From Phycisphaerae bacterium (GTDB lineage: Bacteria; Planctomycetota; Phycisphaerae; UBA1845), in the NCBI GenBank assembly GCA_029260115.1, contig JAJDDW010000090.1:1-34434 (forward strand): 34,434 nt of DNA. The letters run 5' to 3'. Below the pieces are notes generated by a model. That model searched no databases and had not been told where the DNA came from. It worked only from the letters and a program-made list of their open reading frames with translations. The position numbers and the translations under genes were made by a program. Positions 25,192 through 33,682 of this stretch are shown here, piece after piece; the stretch's first letter is position 1, and each line of letters begins with the position of its first letter.

Positions 25192-26646
25192 TTAACCGCC
25201 GAGCAGCGACAGTACACTTTGCGATTGCGCATTGGCAATAGCTAAGACACTGTTACCGGCCTGGACGAGAATTTGTGACCTCGTCAGTTCGGACGTTTCC
25301 TGTGCAAAGTCAGTATCACGAATGACCGACTGTGAAGATATAAGATTCTCAGCTGTAATACGCAACTGAGAAATATTCGGCTCCAACGTATTTCTCTCAA
25401 AGGCACCAAGTCGTCCACGCAAGGTAGAAACCTGGGTAATAGATTCATCGATCACCTGAGAGGCTTCCTTAAATTTCTCAGAAACCAATGAGAAGCTTTG
25501 GCCGCTTTTTAGTTGCGATAAAAATCCCACTAGCGCATCGCCCAGCTGGTTAGCCTGAATGCTTTGGACACCAATGTTTTCCTGAAGATTCGTATTCACC
25601 TCAGGGCCTAATTGGAATAGCGCTCCGCCGTCTGTAATGGCAAAGCTGGACGTGCCCAGCGCGACACTACCACCGCCGAAACTCTCGTCTAGGGTCATTT
25701 TCACGCTAAGGAAAGAATCGCTAACTTTGATTTTTAGCCCATCGGCTGTCGTAGCGACACCATTGATGGAAGCTGTGGCATCGCGGCCAATGGTGTGCGT
25801 TACTGTCGAGTCGGCACGGTCGATCACGTTGAACAATCCAGTCCCGTTATTCAATTCCTTTACACTAATAAACGCATTCGTCCCATACTCAATGCTTTGG
25901 ATGGACACGCCACTGGCACCGCCGGTTCCCAAGGCGGTTGCGTTCACGCCGGTAGAATCGGTTCGGGTATTGATGGCTGTAACAATATCGTTACTGGTAG
26001 CACTAGCCGGGAAACTTAACGTCACAACACCATCTGGCCCGGTGATGTTAACAGATGCCGCCGTTGTGCTAATGCCAGGACCGAGGAAGCGTAGTTGGGC
26101 CTGCTGAGCGGATGCCGACACGTTGACACGAACAGGCACAAAAGCCTGCGATCCAAACTTGGCACCCAAGACCTTGACATCAGCCAACTGTGCGGTACTC
26201 ACACCACTAACGACATAATCCAACTGGCCATTGAGCAGTTTTCTACCTGCAAATTCGGTCGTATTGGCTATACGCGTAATCGAATCGATAGAGGCATCGA
26301 TCTGCAATTGGTTAGCCGCAATTTCTTCAGGAGAAAAAGCCCCCTGGTTAGCCGCTTCGATAACGAGCGAGTTGATATCATTTAAGATAGTAGCGACTTC
26401 ATCGAGCGCCGCTTCCGTCGTGGCAATGACGTTAATGGCCCGCAGCGAATTATCAACGGCTTGGTTTACAGCGCTAATCTCAGCCCGCAAACGCTCGGAG
26501 ACAATTAAACCAGCCGGGTCATCTTTACCACGACTAATTTTCAAGCCACTAGACAATCGCTCAAGCGATAGTCCCAACGATTGCTGCGATCTTGCTAAGT
26601 GTCGCTGCGCAATAAGCGACGGAACATTACTGTTTATTCTTGACAT
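25192..26646 (-). CDS. fliC: Flagellin
   Basis: The 484-residue product has both conserved flagellin ends. The N-terminal D0/D1 part begins SRINSNVPSLIAQRHL and continues through RLSSGLKISRGKDDPAGLIVSERL. The C-terminal part contains RDTDFAQETSELTRSQILVQAGNSVL and ends QSVLSLLGG. The variable middle (about 160-370) has an IN-type repeat (near residues 175-255). It forms the flagellar filament. ATG at 26646 has a strong AAGGAGGA Shine-Dalgarno sequence seven bases upstream. The gene follows csrA by 145 bp and ends in a clear terminator. Its leader carries probable CsrA sites. The symbol fliC is the general flagellin name; paralogues elsewhere are possible. Confidence 0.95.
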   Translation of the reverse strand: MSRINSNVPSLIAQRHLARSQQSLGLSLERLSSGLKISRGKDDPAGLIVSERLRAEISAVNQAVDNSLRAINVIATTEAALDEVATILNDINSLVIEAANQGAFSPEEIAANQLQIDASIDSITRIANTTEFAGRKLLNGQLDYVVSGVSTAQLADVKVLGAKFGSQAFVPVRVNVSASAQQAQLRFLGPGISTTAASVNITGPDGVVTLSFPASATSNDIVTAINTRTDSTGVNATALGTGGASGVSIQSIEYGTNAFISVKELNNGTGLFNVIDRADSTVTHTIGRDATASINGVATTADGLKIKVSDSFLSVKMTLDESFGGGSVALGTSSFAITDGGALFQLGPEVNTNLQENIGVQSIQANQLGDALVGFLSQLKSGQSFSLVSEKFKEASQVIDESITQVSTLRGRLGAFERNTLEPNISQLRITAENLISSQSVIRDTDFAQETSELTRSQILVQAGNSVLAIANAQSQSVLSLLGG

Positions 26647-26652
26647 GAGCAA

Positions 26653-26660
26653 TCCTCCTT
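26653..26660 (-). promoter_or_regulatory. Flagellin Shine-Dalgarno sequence with CsrA-like core
   Basis: AAGGAGGA lies six bases upstream of the flagellin ATG. Read with its upstream C it gives CAAGGA, the core of the CsrA consensus, so CsrA could block ribosome access here. Confidence 0.55.
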
Positions 26661-26715
26661 GATTACCCCGGCGAACGACACATTCACCAGTGTGGATACT
26701 CTAATTCTTAAAGTC

Positions 26716-26739
26716 ACAAGGACCGACGTCGAGCCTTGT
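26716..26739. promoter_or_regulatory. 24-bp palindrome in the flagellin leader
   Basis: The outer arms are ACAAGG and CCTTGT and the centre is the perfect palindrome CGACGTCG, separated by AC and AG (the only unpaired positions). It lies 69 bp upstream of the flagellin start. It could be a protein-binding operator in DNA or a hairpin in RNA. Confidence 0.45.
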
Positions 26740-26743
26740 CATC

Positions 26744-26760
26744 GTGCAACCATGTTGCAC
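26744..26760. promoter_or_regulatory. 17-bp inverted repeat in the flagellin leader
   Basis: GTGCAAC and GTTGCAC form perfect 7-bp arms with a 3-base spacer. It lies four bases from the 24-bp palindrome. On the transcript it directly follows the CsrA-like site, sharing two bases with it. Confidence 0.45.
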
Positions 26761-26770
26761 ATCCTTCTAC
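26759..26770 (-). promoter_or_regulatory. Probable CsrA-binding site
   Basis: The minus strand reads GTAGAAGGATGT. This fits the CsrA SELEX consensus RUACARGGAUGU at 11 of 12 positions (G for C at position four). It lies 21 bases after the csrA stop and about 113 bases before the flagellin start. With the core at the Shine-Dalgarno sequence it would give a two-site arrangement like that of the Bacillus subtilis hag leader. Confidence 0.5.
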
Positions 26771-26791
26771 GACTAACATATCTCGCGACAA

Positions 26792-27046
26792 TCACGTATT
26801 CGTTGTATTGTCATTGGTCGCGTTGCCATTTCGATGAACGATGTCTGACACATCGTCTGGCTTAAGCTGGGCTGCATTTTCATTCTCTTTCTTAATGGCG
26901 TCATATACTTCCTTGCGATGAACCTGTATGGTTCGAGGCGCTGTGATTCCAATCCGTACTTTGTCACCTCGAATATCGACGACGGTGATCTCAATATCGT
27001 CGCCGATCATAATGGTCTCATCGCGCTGTCTGGAGAGTACTAACAT
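26792..27046 (-). CDS. csrA: Carbon storage regulator CsrA
   Basis: The 84-residue product opens [20 protein letters not shown] and continues with [22 protein letters not shown], which contains the RNA-binding Arg of VHR (Arg44 in E. coli). CsrA is a dimeric RNA-binding protein that blocks translation by binding GGA motifs. ATG at 27046 gives the conserved N-terminus and has AAGGAG eight bases before it. The tail after residue 56 is long, acidic and asparagine-rich, longer than the usual 61-75 residues. The leader contains several GGA motifs within 50 bases, suggesting autoregulation. It lies between fliW and flagellin. Confidence 0.95.
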   Translation of the reverse strand: MLVLSRQRDETIMIGDDIEITVVDIRGDKVRIGITAPRTIQVHRKEVYDAIKKENENAAQLKPDDVSDIVHRNGNATNDNTTNT

Positions 27047-27273
27047 ACGACTGGCTCCTTCCATCGCGTTTAGATGAGACGATTCCATCGCCTCCGCGCC
27101 TGGCCCTATTGCGCCAGGTTAATTACTATAGACGTTGTCATGGTCAATACTGACACGCATACGTCATTTTGTAGCGAGGGCGATACACATTTTGGCAATC
27201 CCCGTCGCGCACCTTGCGCGTCAGTTCCATGACTTTTAGTTGTCATGGCTTGCCCTTGACTACCTAATTTCGA

Positions 27274-27723
27274 TTAGGCTGTCTTGCTCATCGTCTCATG
27301 CTTCGGTATCCGCATAAGCGGATGACGCGTGGAATATCGCTTGTCTGACAGCACCAACTGGCGCGCCAAGCGATTTTCTACATTGACAACCACAGGTCCT
27401 TGAAAATTCCCCGTGAGTAGGTCATCCACTTTATTGACGACCACAAAAACCTGCCCCTGCGTGGGATCATCTAGCCCAAGCGTTTGTAATTCCTCTGCTT
27501 TGACGGGAACCTGGTAATCAGGCACAAACAGTCGGGGATCACACACCACGAAGGCTAAATCCCGCACGTTCACTGCTTGTAACCAATAGAATCCACTGCC
27601 CACACCGGTTTGAATCAGGGCGTACTGTTTTTCCGCAGGGAATCCTAGTACGCCGTCCTCAAAACAAATGAGTCGGGACTCGTCCACTTCCAACTGTCCA
27701 AAGCGCGACGTTTCCAAAATCAT
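27274..27723 (-). CDS. fliW: Flagellar assembly factor FliW
   Basis: The 149-residue product matches FliW over its length: RFGQLEVDESRLICFEDGVLGFP at the start, then YALIQ and FYWLQAVNVRDLAFVVCDP. FliW binds flagellin and, when flagellin is scarce, binds CsrA and lifts its block on flagellin mRNA. ATG at 27723 is used because it starts the conserved region and has GGGAG upstream; a start at 27873 would add 50 residues without family resemblance. It lies 227 bp after flgL and 227 bp before csrA. An inverted repeat CCATGAC/GTCATGG (27227-27248) follows its stop, without a T-run. Confidence 0.95.
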   Translation of the reverse strand: MILETSRFGQLEVDESRLICFEDGVLGFPAEKQYALIQTGVGSGFYWLQAVNVRDLAFVVCDPRLFVPDYQVPVKAEELQTLGLDDPTQGQVFVVVNKVDDLLTGNFQGPVVVNVENRLARQLVLSDKRYSTRHPLMRIPKHETMSKTA

Positions 27724-27950
27724 CGCGTATCTCCCATGACCATTCCAAGTCCAAACCGGCCTTATCGCGAACGTGATGTCGTCATCAACGTTGTATACGC
27801 TGTTCGCCACAAGACACCCTGCCATCAAAACAGTGGTACCAAGCGTCTCCCACTCGGACGGTTTTTTCGGCAAGCGTCCTCGGCCATTGAGGTCGCTCGC
27901 CTATATTTTCCCATGTCAATCCCTACTCAAAAGTGTCACTATGGTGACCT

Positions 27951-29894
27951 TTATCGTAGAAAATCTAACAACGATACACTCAGCAACAACGAGCTTGTCT
28001 GCAGACCGGCCTGTAGCTGTGTTGATGCTGCTTGCATTTTCGTAATCGCCGACGCATAATCGAGGTCCTGCACATCAGACAGAAATATCTCGGTTGCGGC
28101 GGCTGCATCTATCATTTGATTGCGCTTAGCGCTGAGCGCCTGCGATTGGGCACCAATCACGCCATGTACCCGTGTCACATCTTGGACAAAAGGGTTCAAT
28201 CGATCAGCGGCAATCGTTAAATCTTGCGTATTATCACTGCGCAGGGCACGCTCCAGATCGAATAAGGCGTCTATGACGCCATCCGTGCGCACTGGATTAG
28301 AGTCCGTACTCACAATTTCGTCGGCTTTCGACACAGTTGGTTTTGTCAAGCCTAGGTCCAACGCAGCTTGGGATAAATTGAGCGGCGTGACCGTCAAAGA
28401 ACCCGCCCCACCAGACTGATCTGTTAGCCGAATACCATTTCCAACCGTAGCCAAGGATGCCGTTATGCTTACGCCTTCGGTCGTTGCGGTTTGATTTATG
28501 AAGTCTATTAAATCGCCTAGGGTGGTTATCGCATCGATATTAAGATCAATAGCCGCACCGTCGGCTGCGGTGATGCGCAAATCATCCAATCCTTCCGCAC
28601 GGATCACACCTTGACCAAAATTCAGTTGATCCAGAGGTGTCGCAGTTGAGAGTGTACGAATGCCTAAATCAAAAGCTGTTGTACCACCATTCTCACCAAT
28701 ACTTAGTGACGTACCGGAGACGCGGTTGAGCACTTCGATACTAGAACCATCATCACTAATTCGCGCCCAAACATAAAGCTCGGAATTATTGATGCGATTG
28801 AGTATATCTTGCACCGACTCCGCGTCGCTTAGATCAATCGTCGCGGAATTAGCCCCGTTGGTTAAAATGAGGCCGCTAGCTAGATCGACATTCGTGCTAC
28901 TACCGCCAAGCGCAGCCACTGTGGTCAATGGCGTGATCCTAGCTTTCAAAGCCAAACCAGTAATCGTATCCGTCGTGGGTTGAACTGCGAGAATGCCCAA
29001 ATCGGAAGCAATGACTCCGGTACTCGCATCAGTAATAGACACTGCGTTAGAACCTGGTTGAATGCTCAACCCGGCGTCCGTCACAGTAGCCGTCAACGTC
29101 GAGCCGGCGGCAGTCGCCGCATTGTTAATGCGTGTTACTATATCACCAACGGTATCGACGCCAGTTAGGTCAACAGATATAGCGCCAGCCCCACCGATCT
29201 CATTAAAAACCAATATGCCATCTCGAATGCCTTGCGCTGTCGCACCGCGTAATGCGTCCACACGCGTGTTGGCCGTAACCGCAGGCGACAAATCTACGTT
29301 AGTCGTTGCCGGTGGCGATAAGGCGTTGAACAAAGCGCTACCCGTCACGTTTAGCGTCGCATCTAGAACTGGGCTGGTTCGCGTTAGCAAATTGCGAGTA
29401 TCGCCAACGTAGGCCACACCACCAAGTGCGTCGATGAATGGCCGCGAGGTCGTATGCTGACCGCCAAACAGAAAGCGTCCGTTAAATTCTCGATTGCCCA
29501 CAATCTGTAACTGCTGACGTATTCCGGTGATAATATCTGCTACAGCTTCTCTTTCTGCTGCACTAGTAAGATTACTGACGTTCTGGCTCGCTATCTCGTT
29601 CGCTTCAATCAGCAAACTGTTTAACTCTGTCAATGATTGATCCGCTGCAGCTAGTGTGTCATCGCCATGACGTAAATTTTCAGCAAATTGTATTTGACCG
29701 GCTAGTGTCTGCGTTAAATTGAGCGCTCTAGCCGCTCGAACGGGATCATCGCTCGGTGTCACAAATGATCGCCCCGTAGCCACACGTGTTTGTGCGCGGA
29801 ATACTTCTAATTGGTTTCGCTGTAGCGAACTCAATACAGAATTTGATCGTAAATTATTACTGATACGAGATATGTTGATTGGGCTAATCGCCAT
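27951..29894 (-). CDS. flgL: Flagellar hook-associated protein 3 (enlarged FlgL)
   Basis: The 647-residue product has the FlgL ends: NNLRSNSVLSSLQRNQLEVFRAQTRVATGR near the start with PSDDPVRAARAL, and LDYASAITKMQAASTQLQAGLQTSSLLLSVSLLDFL at the end (given by position). FlgL joins the hook-filament junction. It is about twice the usual length (about 300). The extra middle holds three IN-type repeats, each with a D-x-L/I-x-R/D-x-I-N helix (DIVTRINN, DILNRINN, DLIDFINQ) and a DLG-I/L close. ATG at 29894 begins MAISPINISRI; an earlier TTG start is less likely. flgK lies 53 bp upstream. Confidence 0.93.
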   Translation of the reverse strand: MAISPINISRISNNLRSNSVLSSLQRNQLEVFRAQTRVATGRSFVTPSDDPVRAARALNLTQTLAGQIQFAENLRHGDDTLAAADQSLTELNSLLIEANEIASQNVSNLTSAAEREAVADIITGIRQQLQIVGNREFNGRFLFGGQHTTSRPFIDALGGVAYVGDTRNLLTRTSPVLDATLNVTGSALFNALSPPATTNVDLSPAVTANTRVDALRGATAQGIRDGILVFNEIGGAGAISVDLTGVDTVGDIVTRINNAATAAGSTLTATVTDAGLSIQPGSNAVSITDASTGVIASDLGILAVQPTTDTITGLALKARITPLTTVAALGGSSTNVDLASGLILTNGANSATIDLSDAESVQDILNRINNSELYVWARISDDGSSIEVLNRVSGTSLSIGENGGTTAFDLGIRTLSTATPLDQLNFGQGVIRAEGLDDLRITAADGAAIDLNIDAITTLGDLIDFINQTATTEGVSITASLATVGNGIRLTDQSGGAGSLTVTPLNLSQAALDLGLTKPTVSKADEIVSTDSNPVRTDGVIDALFDLERALRSDNTQDLTIAADRLNPFVQDVTRVHGVIGAQSQALSAKRNQMIDAAAATEIFLSDVQDLDYASAITKMQAASTQLQAGLQTSSLLLSVSLLDFLR

Positions 29895-29947
29895 AGGACC
29901 AAACTTTCCAACTGCCAAAAGAATTCATAACGTCAAGAAGTAACTAT

Positions 29948-31678
29948 CTACCGAACCAACAGGAGCAATTCGTCCAACAAATCACTCACGACCGAAACAA
30001 ATCGCGCGGAACCTTCAAACGCACTTTGATATTTCACAAGAGAAATTGCTTCCTCGTCCAAATTCACGCCGCTAATACTTTCTCGTTGAATTTGTAGGGA
30101 TTCGAGCACAACTGCAGCCACCTCAGCGGCATCATTAGCCGCACCTGCGACCACCGCGACTTCACCCGCCATGCGGTTATACATGTCCGATATAGTCAGA
30201 TTGGAACCACCACGCACAACCGTATCGCCAAGACCAGCTATGCGACCTGCAGTCGATCCATCGCCGGGCGCCATGGCAGAGGCCGAAGCTAATAGTTGGG
30301 AATTTCCACGAATCACGGATGACACTGCGATGTTACTTGCATCATTGCCGGTGAGTAACGTATTCACGCCCAATGCAGACAACACGCCAGAAGTATCTTC
30401 ACGTTGCGTCTGCCCGTCAAAACCAAACACGAAGGATCTCCCTACGTCCGAAGATAAGGCCAGTCGATTATCGCTTGTGATAGAAGCTGACAAACCGGTG
30501 ACTTGCCCATTGATCTGTGCGACCAGCGAATCTAAAGTGGTGTCACTAGCCGATCCATCTAACGTAATATCGATCCTGTAGGAATTGGGTGTACCTGTCT
30601 CGTTATCAAGCACGGTCACGAAAAAACTTCCACTTCTAGGTGTCTGTGCAAGACCAGATGCGACATCGTTTAATGCTATGTCCGATTGTAGTACGGCGCC
30701 CGAACTAGTGAGCTGGGAATAGGCGTTTAATCCCTGACCGTCCGCGTGGATTCGATTCACTTCGGAAATAATACTTGATGCGAGATTGTCCAGCGCCGTT
30801 ACCTGGCCCAAAGCTTGGGTATCACGCGCGATAAACAATCCGCCAATCGTACCGCCCCGAATGGCGACTTCGCCATTGGTGTCGGCAAAGCGTATTGATG
30901 TCCGCTCAAAAGAACCATTTGCCGTAGTGACTGCTTCTAATCGACGTACGCGATCTCCTTGGACCAGGGCTTCACTACCAATATAAATATTGCTGCTACC
31001 GTCTGGCTCTTCCCGAACGGTTACGTCAAATAGTGTGCTCAGATCGCGTAATAGTGCGTCGCGTTGGTCTCGAAGTGCCGTAGCCTGCCCACCTCTGCCA
31101 GCTTCAGCCGCTGTAATCTGCGCGCTGAGCGCACCTATTCGCCCTGCCAGGTCGTTGGCATTTTCAACTAAGGGTGCAATCTGTGCGTCAATATCCGAAG
31201 CCAATCCGGTCAATTCGTTTCGTGTAAATTGAATCGACTCAGCTAGTTGAGACGCGGCGGACACGGCTAAGTCACGCGTCGCCGGCTCTTCCGGTGTATT
31301 CTGAAGATTATCAAAAGCTTGATAAAATGTTGACAGACGAGCGGAAATATCTGTACCACTTACAGTATCAAACAAGACTTCGACCCTTGACAGAGCGCCT
31401 TGCTGGGCCGCAGCAGATTCGTTTGCGCCAATGGCTAACCGAATACGCCCTTCTAGCGCTTCATCGATGTTGCGTTGTATACTATTTAGCGTAACACCAG
31501 CGCCACTTTGAAGATCACGCCCTAATGACACGCCATGCTGTGCGTCAAGACCCGGTGTGAGCCTTGTGTGATTGGGGTTAGCCGCATTGCTGATATTATC
31601 ACCAACAACTTGCAACGCACCTTGATAACTCAAGATAGCGCTACGACCAATTTGTAATGCTGAATTTAAGAGTCCCAT
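29948..31678 (-). CDS. flgK: Flagellar hook-associated protein 1
   Basis: The 576-residue product has the FlgK signature. It starts MGLLNSALQIGRSAILSYQ and has VVGDNISNAANPNHTR near residue 25. The coiled region is typical, and the C-terminus NLDEEAISLVKYQSAFEGSARFVSVVSDLLDELL marks the hook-junction protein (given by position). It joins hook and filament. The ATG at 31678 lies four bases after the FlgN stop; longer frames to 31783 run inside flgN and are not used. Length is close to the family's (about 550). Expression depends on FlgN, its chaperone, encoded directly upstream. Confidence 0.95.
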   Translation of the reverse strand: MGLLNSALQIGRSAILSYQGALQVVGDNISNAANPNHTRLTPGLDAQHGVSLGRDLQSGAGVTLNSIQRNIDEALEGRIRLAIGANESAAAQQGALSRVEVLFDTVSGTDISARLSTFYQAFDNLQNTPEEPATRDLAVSAASQLAESIQFTRNELTGLASDIDAQIAPLVENANDLAGRIGALSAQITAAEAGRGGQATALRDQRDALLRDLSTLFDVTVREEPDGSSNIYIGSEALVQGDRVRRLEAVTTANGSFERTSIRFADTNGEVAIRGGTIGGLFIARDTQALGQVTALDNLASSIISEVNRIHADGQGLNAYSQLTSSGAVLQSDIALNDVASGLAQTPRSGSFFVTVLDNETGTPNSYRIDITLDGSASDTTLDSLVAQINGQVTGLSASITSDNRLALSSDVGRSFVFGFDGQTQREDTSGVLSALGVNTLLTGNDASNIAVSSVIRGNSQLLASASAMAPGDGSTAGRIAGLGDTVVRGGSNLTISDMYNRMAGEVAVVAGAANDAAEVAAVVLESLQIQRESISGVNLDEEAISLVKYQSAFEGSARFVSVVSDLLDELLLLVR

Positions 31679-31682
31679 GTAA

Positions 31683-32201
31683 TTATCCCATCGCATCCAC
31701 GAGGCGCGTCTCTCTTTGCGGCAATTTCTCACCACGCTGACTGTACCCTGACACTTCACCCTCATTGGGCCTAACCGAAGCAAATACCCATTTCATATGG
31801 TGACTCATCTCACGTGCAATCGCGCCCGCAATGCGGTTGGCCTGAGCAACTTCAAAGAGTGATTTACGCAGTCGTGAAGACACCTCAAACAATTGTCGTC
31901 GATCTTCATCATCAAGCGGCTGAGCAATCTGCGTAATCGTCAACGAATTTGCCATGCGATCTTGCCATCCATAATCATTGGCGATGGCCTTAATAAGCTG
32001 AATACGCAGCCCATCACGCTCGTCAATCCTAGCGACCAACGCCTGCTCTTCCCTACCCAACTCGGGAATATCCTCAAGCTTGGCATGTCGCAGCGCATAT
32101 ATTTTTCTTTCTATTTGCTGAAGCAATCGCCGATACAGCCGCTCGAGTTCGCCCAATAAAATGACTAAGTCTTTGATGCGACGGGTTTGTTTTATTTTCA
32201 T
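31683..32201 (-). CDS. flgN: Flagellar chaperone FlgN
   Basis: The 172-residue product is almost wholly helical with heptad patterns, e.g. ELERLYRRLLQQIERKIYAL and REEQALVARIDERDGLRIQL (about residues 18-37 and 50-69). That is the FlgN coiled-coil pattern, supported by its place between flgJ and flgK. FlgN binds FlgK and FlgL and delivers them to the export apparatus. Its start overlaps the flgJ stop as ATGA, so the two are translationally coupled. The C-terminal 35 residues are polar and probably disordered. Family sequence conservation is low, so context carries part of the call. Confidence 0.85.
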   Translation of the reverse strand: MKIKQTRRIKDLVILLGELERLYRRLLQQIERKIYALRHAKLEDIPELGREEQALVARIDERDGLRIQLIKAIANDYGWQDRMANSLTITQIAQPLDDEDRRQLFEVSSRLRKSLFEVAQANRIAGAIAREMSHHMKWVFASVRPNEGEVSGYSQRGEKLPQRETRLVDAMG

Positions 32202-32533
32202 TTCAATGGCTCCAATTCTGTTGCTTTAGCCGGCGATTGATGAAAACTTTCTTGTTGCTTTTTCATCGTCTTGTAAATCGAATCTGCCAATCCACCATGC
32301 GACGCCTTGCCCATCCGCTCCGCCAATACTTGATCTAGCTGGGCATTAAAAACTTCTTCACCGCGCCCGCCGTGACCATATTTTCCTTGCATCGAGCTTT
32401 CGCGCATGGCCTTCAGCAGCGTGCCATAAAACACATTACCTACCAAATGCTCCGCCGTATCGCGTAATTCTTTCAACTCAGGCGATTCAACGGCTTTCCC
32501 CGGCATAAAACTAGTGGCTGACGTCACTTCCAT
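32198..32533 (-). CDS. flgJ: Rod-binding protein FlgJ (N-terminal type)
   Basis: The 111-residue product matches only the N-terminal rod-scaffolding domain of FlgJ: LRDTAEHLVGNVFYGTLLKAM near residue 23 and GGRGEEVFNAQLDQVLAERMGK near 55. The C-terminal muramidase domain of proteobacterial FlgJ is absent, as in many non-proteobacteria. So peptidoglycan must be cut by another enzyme. It starts three bases after the flgI stop and overlaps flgN by four bases. Confidence 0.88.
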   Translation of the reverse strand: MEVTSATSFMPGKAVESPELKELRDTAEHLVGNVFYGTLLKAMRESSMQGKYGHGGRGEEVFNAQLDQVLAERMGKASHGGLADSIYKTMKKQQESFHQSPAKATELEPLK

Positions 32534-32535
32534 GA

Positions 32536-33678
32536 TTAACTCTCGTACATAATTTTTGCGTGCAATTTACCGGCACGATGTATTTCTTCGATAATCGAAA
32601 GACGATCTTTGAACGGAACCTTGAGACGGTTCAGCGCTTCCAGCAGATCGTTTACATTGGGCATCCGCTTGTCGGCGACATCCACAGCCACGAAATTTTC
32701 CTGCGTAAACGGCGGCTGAGGGATCGTGCCATCAGGCAGCGGACTAGCCACAGTGACAGTCAGACCTGCCTGCGAAATAATCACCGGGGACATGCGCGTA
32801 TCTCCCGATATTACGATCGTCTGAGATCGCCGATTAACTGTCACACGTGCCTCATTTGACTCCATCAAAATTGGCGTGCGTTCTACATCTCTAATCCAAG
32901 AAGCTGCGTCGTTACGCTGATGTTCAGGTATCAACACGAGAATGTTTTTACTATCAACAGCCAAGGCCACCCGCTCGACATCGGCCGAGACACTGAGTTC
33001 CTTATCGATCGCCTGCGAAACAGCCGCAGCCATTGACCATCCGGCGTGCGGTTCATCCAAAACAACCGTCATATAAGTCTGCCCAGGCATAATCCAATCA
33101 CTTCTGAATCCTGATGCCGATAAATCCGAGCCAAATACCACCACGTTCATCATGATATCGCGTTCCATTCGCGCCCCGCCGCGAATCAACCCATTGGTTT
33201 GCATATCCGACTCTGCATCAATTTCGATACTACCTTGGGCGAATCCAAATAAGCCTTCGACTGTGCGATCGTGATATACCAACGGCGTGGAGAGCAACCG
33301 GCCACCGAGTAAGCTTTTTGCATGTAATGCCGTTACAGACACTTCAAACCTTTCGCCCTCGCGTGCGCCATGGTCTGGGACGACCACTTCAATCATCACG
33401 ACCGCCACGTTTTTAGGATCGCCCATATCATCTAGTGATGGAAAAGATTGACCGAATCGTTCAAGCGTCGTGGCCAGCGCAGCCATCGTCGCCAATGATT
33501 TTTTACCATCACCTGTACCATTGAGGCCTGTAACCAAACCGTAGCCCACTAGCACATTCGTACCTTCACCCTGCAAATGCGTCACATCCCCGACGCGGGC
33601 TACCGGAATCTGTGCATAGGCGGTCATCGTGCCAACCACTAAAGTGAAAAAGTAAAATGTCGTAATTTGTTTATTCAT
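32536..33678 (-). CDS. flgI: Flagellar P-ring protein
   Basis: The 380-residue product is a full FlgI: signal peptide (cleavage likely after AYA22), then ARVGDVTHLQGEGTNVLVGYGLVTGLNGTGDG and the C-terminal NVNDLLEALNRLKVPFKDRLSIIEEIHRAGKLHA region (given by position). It builds the P-ring around the rod in the peptidoglycan layer. It lies four bases after flgH and three before flgJ. No Shine-Dalgarno sequence precedes its ATG; translational coupling to flgH is likely. Confidence 0.95.
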   Translation of the reverse strand: MNKQITTFYFFTLVVGTMTAYAQIPVARVGDVTHLQGEGTNVLVGYGLVTGLNGTGDGKKSLATMAALATTLERFGQSFPSLDDMGDPKNVAVVMIEVVVPDHGAREGERFEVSVTALHAKSLLGGRLLSTPLVYHDRTVEGLFGFAQGSIEIDAESDMQTNGLIRGGARMERDIMMNVVVFGSDLSASGFRSDWIMPGQTYMTVVLDEPHAGWSMAAAVSQAIDKELSVSADVERVALAVDSKNILVLIPEHQRNDAASWIRDVERTPILMESNEARVTVNRRSQTIVISGDTRMSPVIISQAGLTVTVASPLPDGTIPQPPFTQENFVAVDVADKRMPNVNDLLEALNRLKVPFKDRLSIIEEIHRAGKLHAKIMYES

Positions 33679-33682
33679 ATTT

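Noticed and set aside
27227-27248. Terminator between fliW and csrA
   Set aside because: The CCATGAC/GTCATGG stem is perfect but no T-run follows on the minus strand, so it is at most a processing or regulatory hairpin.
27724-27873. N-terminal extension of FliW
   Set aside because: The extra 50 residues share nothing with FliW and the ATG at 27723 has its own GGGAG sequence.
31678-31783. Longer FlgK start inside flgN
   Set aside because: The extra codons are the out-of-frame reading of flgN, and the family start MGLLN lies at 31678.
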